From assembly GCA_034723595.1 (NCBI GenBank), contig JAYEPB010000129.1:1-8646 (forward strand): a DNA stretch of 8,646 bases. The letters run 5' to 3'. How positions within the stretch are numbered: position 1 is the first letter of the stretch; each line of letters starts with the position of its first letter. The notes beneath the pieces were generated by a model. The model saw only the letters and a list, made by a program, of their open reading frames with translations, was not told where the DNA came from and did no database searches. Shown one piece after another: positions 4,315 through 8,646 of the stretch. A program made the position numbers and the translations under genes. This stretch comes from JAGLGH01 sp034723595 (lineage in GTDB: Archaea > Nanobdellota > Nanobdellia > Woesearchaeales > JAGLGH01).

Positions 4315-5835
4315 ATGTTTTTCGATGAAAAATCAAGAGTATTCAGAAGATTAAAGAATATTCTTAGAGATTTGCAGAAAGCTGAATCTGATATTAAAAG
4401 AAAAGATTTTGAAGATGTTTTCAAGGAATTGAGATTGGGATTTTTGGAGAATCAGAAACTGATTAGCTGGTTACGAAAACATCATTCAGCCAAGATTGAT
4501 TCCAAAGATTTAACTTATGGTTCTGAACACTTAGATAAACTTTTTTCAAAAGTTACTGCCATGCTAATGGATATTAAAGAACATTTCTTCAATCAAAAAG
4601 ATTATTCAGCAGCATTAGCGCTAATTCAAGAGATGGAAAATCTAGTTATATGGGAAATTAAAGCTGACAGGAGATTTACTAAACAAAATATTGAAGTTAT
4701 TCAATTATCTCAAGATGAAATTCTTAAAAAAGTTAAAGAAGTAGATAGACAGCTTGTTAGAATAATTGAAGAATATGGCCTTGATGATCCTGTAAATTTT
4801 ATCAAGATTACAAATAAGGACTCAGAAAAGCTAAAGTTTATTGAATTTTTTAATAAGGGCATTGTTTACAATCCTAAATTTTCCTATAAACCAATCCCTG
4901 AAAACGTACTTTCTAAAGCGCAAAATCAAGCAGAAGATGTAATGAAGCAATTAAAAAAATTGAATCTGACTTTGACAAAAGGTGCAGTTTATTTAGTTGA
5001 AAAGAAAAGAGTGAATCTGCAAATTATCTTAAAGCTTATAAGAAGCATAGGTACAAATAAAATAACAAAATATTCAACGCAATTATACAGTTTTCCTTCA
5101 AATGATTTAGTAAAAGAAGCATATGCAGAATTAGATGCTGGAAAAAGAGCAATAGGACAACAATTAGATGCTAAATTAGATGAAAAAAGATATTCTGTTA
5201 AAGATTTTAAAAAGAAAGCAAATGAATTTTTTAAAGAGAATAATATGGATTGGAAGACCATTATTAAAACAAGTAATGACATGGATGGAAGATTCAAAAC
5301 AGTAAATACAAAAACAGAATTTTGGGTAAATAAAGATTTTGCGCCTTTTTCAGAAAGAGATATTATAAAAGCTATTGAACACGAAATAAAAGTTCATGCT
5401 TTCCGTTTAGAATCTGGGAAAAAATCTCCATTAAAGATATTAGCTTATGGAACAAGCGGCTATCTGCCGACAGAAGAAGGACTAACTACATATTTTGAAG
5501 ATTTAGAAAATGCAACTAATCCTATTTTGCAAAAGAAAAAAATATTATATGTTATTACAGAATTTCTTGCTGCCAAAGGAGGTTTTTATCATTGCTTTGC
5601 ATCTTTAACTGAATATGGGATTGAGCCAAAAATTGCTTGGGAGGTAGTTGTAAGGATAAAAAGAGGACTTAATAATACTGGTCAATCAGGTGGATTGTTC
5701 AAAGATCATGTTTATTTTCTTGGAGATAAATTATTAAGAGAATTTATTTCTTCTGGTGGGCGTGCTGAAGATTTACTTGGTGGAAAAATAGGACTTGAAG
5801 ATATAAAACATCTTATTGATGAATATAGATTATAA
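4315..5835 (+). CDS. DUF1704/MATCAP-like zinc metallopeptidase
   Basis: A 506-residue protein. The first 150 or so residues are mostly charged helices. From about residue 170 the sequence follows the DUF1704 family, known in bacteria as flavohemoglobin-expression-modulating 'QEGLA' proteins and in animals as the tubulin tyrosine carboxypeptidases MATCAP (KIAA0895-like). The catalytic signature is HEIKVH at 356-361 (HExxxH, two zinc ligands and the general-base glutamate). TEEGLTTYFED at 386-396 supplies the third ligand in the position of the QEGLA motif. GGLFKDHVYFLG (459-470) matches the conserved C-terminal segment. All key residues are present, so an active C-terminal-trimming peptidase is likely; its target is unknown, since archaea of this kind are not known to have the tubulin substrate. 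AT-rich; convergent with the Fic gene 32 nt away. Confidence 0.85.
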   Translation: MFFDEKSRVFRRLKNILRDLQKAESDIKRKDFEDVFKELRLGFLENQKLISWLRKHHSAKIDSKDLTYGSEHLDKLFSKVTAMLMDIKEHFFNQKDYSAALALIQEMENLVIWEIKADRRFTKQNIEVIQLSQDEILKKVKEVDRQLVRIIEEYGLDDPVNFIKITNKDSEKLKFIEFFNKGIVYNPKFSYKPIPENVLSKAQNQAEDVMKQLKKLNLTLTKGAVYLVEKKRVNLQIILKLIRSIGTNKITKYSTQLYSFPSNDLVKEAYAELDAGKRAIGQQLDAKLDEKRYSVKDFKKKANEFFKENNMDWKTIIKTSNDMDGRFKTVNTKTEFWVNKDFAPFSERDIIKAIEHEIKVHAFRLESGKKSPLKILAYGTSGYLPTEEGLTTYFEDLENATNPILQKKKILYVITEFLAAKGGFYHCFASLTEYGIEPKIAWEVVVRIKRGLNNTGQSGGLFKDHVYFLGDKLLREFISSGGRAEDLLGGKIGLEDIKHLIDEYRL

Positions 5836-5848
5836 AAATATCAGAATT

Positions 5849-5856
5849 AAAAAAAA
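5849..5856 (-). terminator. T8 terminator of the Fic gene
   Basis: On the minus strand a run of eight T lies 11 nt after the Fic stop codon and follows CCCTCC. An oligo-T tract at this place is typical of archaeal termination. The convergent peptidase gene ends just beyond it, and no matching T-run is seen for the plus strand. Confidence 0.5.
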
Positions 5857-5867
5857 GGAGGGCAGTT

Positions 5868-7169
5868 TTAATTAAAAGAATTTTCATTAAAAGAAAAAAC
5901 AAATGCTTTTCCAGACATCTTTTTAATAATGAATCCTTTATTTACTAATAACTGTAAATCAGTTCTTGCTGTTTGATAAACAACTCGATAGGTTTCAGAT
6001 ATTTCTTTAATTGAAAATATCTTATTAGGATCTTTTATAAATTCCTCAAGTATTGTTGCCTGTCTTAAATTTATATCTGGAGTTATATATATTATCCTTT
6101 TAGTTTCTTCTTGTTCTTTTTGTTTTAATTTAATATAATCCATTAACTCAATTAGAGACTCATCTAAACATTTAATATTGTATTTTATAAAATACGTTAA
6201 ATCCATTTCATCATATTCAGTATATAGATATGCTAAATCATATTCCTTTCTTGAACGAACTATTCTTCTTGAGACTGACATATACTCAAAAAGCCAGTAT
6301 CCTTGAGATAACATATACCAATAAAATATAGTTCTCGCAGTTCTTCCATTCCCATCATTAAATGGGTGAATATACCCTATTAAAAAATGCAACATAAATC
6401 CTTTTATTATTGGATGGATAAATTCTTCAGAATCTTTATTTGCAAATTCGCAGAATTCCTTTATCAGATGTGATATTTCTTTATAATCTGGAGGAATATG
6501 TACAATCATTTCAGGGATGTTACTATCACTCACAACAATTTCATTGTTATCTCGAAAAGAGCCTTCATCATTAGAATCTTCAAGCGTATCTTTAGTTACC
6601 TTTTTCTGAATTTCTAATAATATCTCAGGTGTTAATTCTTGATTCTTAATATTAATAATATGCTGCATGGTCTCATAATTATTTACAATCATCTTTTCAG
6701 ATTTAGTCTTAGGTTTTCTTTTTTCTCTTAACATAGATTTTGCAACTTTTCTTGTTGTTGAAGCACCTTCGATAATACTTGAAGCTATGGCCTCTTCCAT
6801 TAAAGAACTAACCATATAACTCTTTTGCAACCCCAAGGTCTTACTTTGAATTTCAATATTTCCAGCTAAAAACTTATCAAAATGGTGTAGCTTTCTATTA
6901 AAATCTGTGATTAAAGAATATTTTAATTTAATTGAATCAAACTCAAAATATTCATATTTTTCAGAACGTAAAATTTTCATAAAAATCCAAATATATTTTT
7001 TGATAGACTCATCTTTTACCCTATATTTTAATTCAGACCAATAAAGATATCTTTTATTAAAATCAAATATCTGATTAAGCAAGTCTTTCTCTCTTATGGT
7101 CTCAAATATTTGCTTAGATTCTTTTTCAAATATCTCTTCCCAATTTATGGGTTTTTCTGGTAGTTTCAT
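5868..7169 (-). CDS. Fic-domain protein with N-terminal inhibitory motif and C-terminal winged helix
   Basis: A 433-residue protein. An N-terminal Fic_N-like helical domain (about 70-180) contains SSIIEG at 130-135, matching the inhibitory motif (S/T)xxxE(G/N). The glutamate of this motif blocks the ATP gamma-phosphate site in class II Fic proteins. The core motif HPFNDGNGRTAR (268-279) is intact, with catalytic H268, so AMP transfer to a hydroxyl side chain of a target protein is expected. Residues about 366-430 form a winged-helix-like domain (EISETYRVVYQTARTDLQLL, then a wing), so the protein may bind DNA. Its promoter carries a heptamer array (7209-7299). Very AT-rich, with two neighbouring 60-bp lines at 18 and 32 percent GC. 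It looks recently acquired or accessory. Confidence 0.93.
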   Translation of the reverse strand: MKLPEKPINWEEIFEKESKQIFETIREKDLLNQIFDFNKRYLYWSELKYRVKDESIKKYIWIFMKILRSEKYEYFEFDSIKLKYSLITDFNRKLHHFDKFLAGNIEIQSKTLGLQKSYMVSSLMEEAIASSIIEGASTTRKVAKSMLREKRKPKTKSEKMIVNNYETMQHIINIKNQELTPEILLEIQKKVTKDTLEDSNDEGSFRDNNEIVVSDSNIPEMIVHIPPDYKEISHLIKEFCEFANKDSEEFIHPIIKGFMLHFLIGYIHPFNDGNGRTARTIFYWYMLSQGYWLFEYMSVSRRIVRSRKEYDLAYLYTEYDEMDLTYFIKYNIKCLDESLIELMDYIKLKQKEQEETKRIIYITPDINLRQATILEEFIKDPNKIFSIKEISETYRVVYQTARTDLQLLVNKGFIIKKMSGKAFVFSFNENSFN

Positions 7170-7195
7170 TTATAATAGTTGTTAATATTTAACAT

Positions 7196-7204
7196 ATATA
7201 TAAA
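7196..7204 (-). promoter_or_regulatory. TATA box of the Fic gene
   Basis: The minus strand reads TTTATATAT, centred 31 nt before ATG 7169, giving a leader of about 5 nt at most. The heptamer array begins only 5 bp upstream of this box, where a bound protein could help or hinder TBP/TFB. Confidence 0.55.
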
Positions 7205-7208
7205 TGTA

Positions 7209-7299
7209 TCTACTAATTTGATAGTGATTAGTAGATATTAGTATTACTTTATATGATGAAATATACTAATTTAGTAATAATTAGTAGATATTAGTAATA
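7209..7299. repeat. Two-module ATTAGTA heptamer array upstream of the Fic promoter
   Basis: TACTAAT occurs at 7211 and 7264, and its complement ATTAGTA at 7227, 7237, 7280 and 7290. Each module has the same layout: an inverted heptamer, then 16 bp later and again 10 bp later a direct heptamer. The modules are offset by exactly 53 bp, about five helical turns. The 17-bp part ATTAGTAGATATTAGTA is identical in both (7227-7243 and 7280-7296), while the spacer between the inverted and direct heptamers differs. This pattern suggests operator sites for a dimeric regulator. Binding by the Fic protein's own winged helix is a guess. Confidence 0.7.
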
Positions 7300-7358
7300 A
7301 AGCCCAATTTCTCTTTTTTGTGATTTATCCAGTTTTCATCTAATAAAACCAGCTATAA

Positions 7359-8384
7359 TTACAATCTATCAATAACTGTCTTTAGAATCTCAGGCAGCTT
7401 GTCAAAATCCAATTTATAATCTTTAAGCTGCTTATTATATGATTCAAGATTATTAAGGAATTTTGCAACATCCTCTTTTTCAGGATCATCTGAATAATCA
7501 CCATATCCTGCATTCTTCAGAAACAATGAGTTTAATACCTGCTCAAACTGACCCTCAAGAGGAAGTGCAAGATATGCTTTTTTCAGATACAATGCCTCTG
7601 ACATCAATGTAAAACCAGCTGTAGCTATGACTGCCTTGCAGTTCTTAAGATCATCAAGAAATGTATCTTTTTTCTTAAACTCCAGATTGTTGTCTTTCTT
7701 ATTCACATTATAACCATATATTACAAAATCTTCATCAAAGCCTTTCAGGATGTCTATGACTTTCTGATTCTCTCTTGTAAGATAGACCATGATCTTGCTT
7801 CCATAACTTGGTTTAAGAGACTTTACTTCATCCCTTATCACGGGAGGCACTATTGTTGTATTCTTTGTTTTTATCTCCGCTTCTGTAAATGAGGTTATTA
7901 TAAAATGCTCTGCCCTTGCTACAAAATTATTTACAACAACCTTTGCAAGAAGATAATCTTTGTAATATTTCTTAGGCACATCAAGCTTAAGATTTGTTAT
8001 CCTATGCTGATTATCTATGCATATCAGCGGCTTATTATACCAGAATCTAAGTATAGGAACAATAATATCCATATCAGAAATGCAGATATCAGGCTTAAAC
8101 TCCTTCATCAACTTATGGAATCTATGCCATTGGAAAAGGTTATCAGACAAAACTTTAGCATTATATGCAAAAGTCTTACCCTTTTGCAGCTTGCCCCTGA
8201 TGAACTTCATCTCCATCCCGCTGACTTCAAAAACATCAAAATCAGCATCCTTCAATACATCAACTGACCTGCCATAGGTAACAAACTTCAGATCATGACC
8301 CCATTTCTTAAGATACGCCCCCACAACCTTTGCCCTTGACGAATGACCATATCCATCCCCAGACAACCCATATAAGATTCTCAT
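7359..8384 (-). CDS. MurG-like (GT-B) glycosyltransferase of the MJ1255 type
   Basis: A 341-residue cytoplasmic protein with the two-lobed GT-B layout. The N-terminal lobe opens with a hydrophobic strand and a glycine-rich loop, GDGYGHSSRA (9-18), where acceptor or phosphate would bind. ISDMDIIVPILRFWYNKPL (about 102-120) follows. The C-terminal lobe has NCKAVIATAGFTLMSEAL (248-265), then ALPLEGQFEQVLNSLFLKNAG (about 273-293). These are the usual donor-sugar nucleotide-binding motifs, with the E and Q residues near the sugar. The family resembles archaeal MJ1255-like proteins related to MurG and glycosyltransferase family 28, probably acting on cell-surface or lipid-linked glycans. Donor and acceptor are unknown. 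ATG 8384 fits the TATA box. GC is higher than in Fic. Confidence 0.85.
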   Translation of the reverse strand: MRILYGLSGDGYGHSSRAKVVGAYLKKWGHDLKFVTYGRSVDVLKDADFDVFEVSGMEMKFIRGKLQKGKTFAYNAKVLSDNLFQWHRFHKLMKEFKPDICISDMDIIVPILRFWYNKPLICIDNQHRITNLKLDVPKKYYKDYLLAKVVVNNFVARAEHFIITSFTEAEIKTKNTTIVPPVIRDEVKSLKPSYGSKIMVYLTRENQKVIDILKGFDEDFVIYGYNVNKKDNNLEFKKKDTFLDDLKNCKAVIATAGFTLMSEALYLKKAYLALPLEGQFEQVLNSLFLKNAGYGDYSDDPEKEDVAKFLNNLESYNKQLKDYKLDFDKLPEILKTVIDRL

Positions 8385-8406
8385 AAGGCTTATGATTAAT
8401 ATTAAG

Positions 8407-8415
8407 ATATATAAA
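8407..8415 (-). promoter_or_regulatory. TATA box of the glycosyltransferase gene
   Basis: The minus strand reads TTTATATAT, centred 27 nt before ATG 8384. No Shine-Dalgarno is present, so the transcript is probably leaderless. Confidence 0.6.
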
Positions 8416-8478
8416 AGTAGTTCTTTTTCGCAACATTAATTTAAAAGCCCTCCCTATTTTGACCACCCTACTGCCCAA

Positions 8479-8509
8479 TACCTCTTACAGGTACTCCTTA
8501 CAAGGAGTA
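8479..8509. repeat. Two adjacent hairpin-forming palindromes
   Basis: TACCT-CTTAC-AGGTA (8479-8493) is followed, sharing two bases, by TACTCCT-TACA-AGGAGTA (8492-8509). The stems are 5 and 7 bp. No T-run follows on either strand, so these are not ordinary terminators. A weak TATA-like TTTAAAAG lies at 8440-8447 on the plus strand. A small RNA or an operator are both possible; neither is shown. Confidence 0.35.
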
Positions 8510-8523
8510 ATAACAGATATTAG

Positions 8524-8646
8524 TCAACGAGCTAAGTAATTGGACGAATTGAGCGTAAAAATAGTTTCATCCAAAAATATACTTATACCTCCTTTTAAGC
8601 TTTCAATAGTTCTAAAAAAATTAGAACTAGTAACATCATGTCTTAT
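8524..8646 (-). CDS. Possible C-terminal end of a minus-strand gene entering from the right
   Basis: The frame is open from the right edge for 40 codons to a TGA at 8526-8524. Part reads SLKGGISIFLDETIFTL. I do not recognise it. An open run of this length is not rare in AT-rich DNA, and the A-rich palindrome at 8607-8629 lies inside it, so this is a weak call. Confidence 0.25.
   Translation of the reverse strand: MRHDVTSSNFFRTIESLKGGISIFLDETIFTLNSSNYLAR
8607..8629. repeat. Perfect 9-bp inverted repeat with an A5 loop
   Basis: TAGTTCTAA and TTAGAACTA flank AAAAA. It could be an operator or a hairpin of a transcript. There is no T-run after the stem on the plus strand, and none that follows the stem on the minus strand. 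Confidence 0.4.

Noticed and set aside
7209..7299. CRISPR or transposon-end reading of the heptamer repeats
   Set aside because: There are only two modules, the spacers are too short, no cas or transposase genes are seen, and the repeats are placed next to a TATA box as operators would be.
7905..8277. Plus-strand frames over the glycosyltransferase
   Set aside because: Shadows of a clear minus-strand gene.
8479..8509. Intrinsic terminator
   Set aside because: No T-run follows the stems on either strand.
8459..8539. Plus-strand frame from TTG with 26 codons
   Set aside because: It has no ATG, no ribosome-binding site and no recognisable sequence; it is short enough to be chance.

Overview
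The window looks like a piece of an archaeal chromosome, most likely a DPANN-type genome (Woesearchaeota/Pacearchaeota-like). This rests on sequence signs only. Most genes are preceded by an A/T-rich TATA box whose centre lies 26-31 nt before the start codon, which is the layout of leaderless archaeal transcripts. The two genes with a leader carry the archaeal Shine-Dalgarno GGTGAT. The one tRNA does not encode its CCA. The glycosyltransferase and radical SAM proteins resemble archaeal families. Base composition is low in GC and patchy. The lineage itself is inferred.

Layout. Positions 1-160 are a divergent control region between a minus-strand gene that leaves the window and a winged-helix, AbiEi-antitoxin-like gene (160-738). 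The 3' part of that gene is displaced into another frame (734-919). Next come tRNA-Pro(GGG) on the minus strand (943-1015), a HIT-domain protein (1086-1466), a 54-residue minus-strand gene missed by simple length cut-offs (1479-1643), and a mostly non-coding stretch (1644-1966). A ribbon-helix-helix protein (1967-2272) then meets a PIN-domain ribonuclease tail to tail, with overlapping stop codons. The PIN gene has lost its catalytic N-terminus to a probable one-base frameshift.

A radical SAM enzyme with a CX4CX2C cluster motif (2753-3748, minus) is transcribed divergently from a small cysteine-containing protein (3832-4236). A DUF1704/MATCAP-like metallopeptidase (4315-5835, plus) converges with a Fic-domain protein (5868-7169, minus). 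The Fic promoter carries a striking array of ATTAGTA heptamers in two identically spaced modules. An MJ1255-like glycosyltransferase follows (7359-8384, minus). The right end (8416-8646) contains two hairpin-forming palindromes and perhaps the tail of another minus-strand gene.

How the parts relate. Almost every gene has its own promoter, so there is little operon structure. The housekeeping-like genes (tRNA, HIT protein, radical SAM enzyme, glycosyltransferase) are interleaved with accessory, defence or toxin-antitoxin-like genes (AbiEi-like protein, RHH/PIN pair, Fic). Two of these accessory genes carry apparent single-base frameshifts in A/T runs, while all the long genes are intact. The most unusual structures are the Fic operator array, the two frameshifts, and the metallopeptidase/Fic convergent pair.
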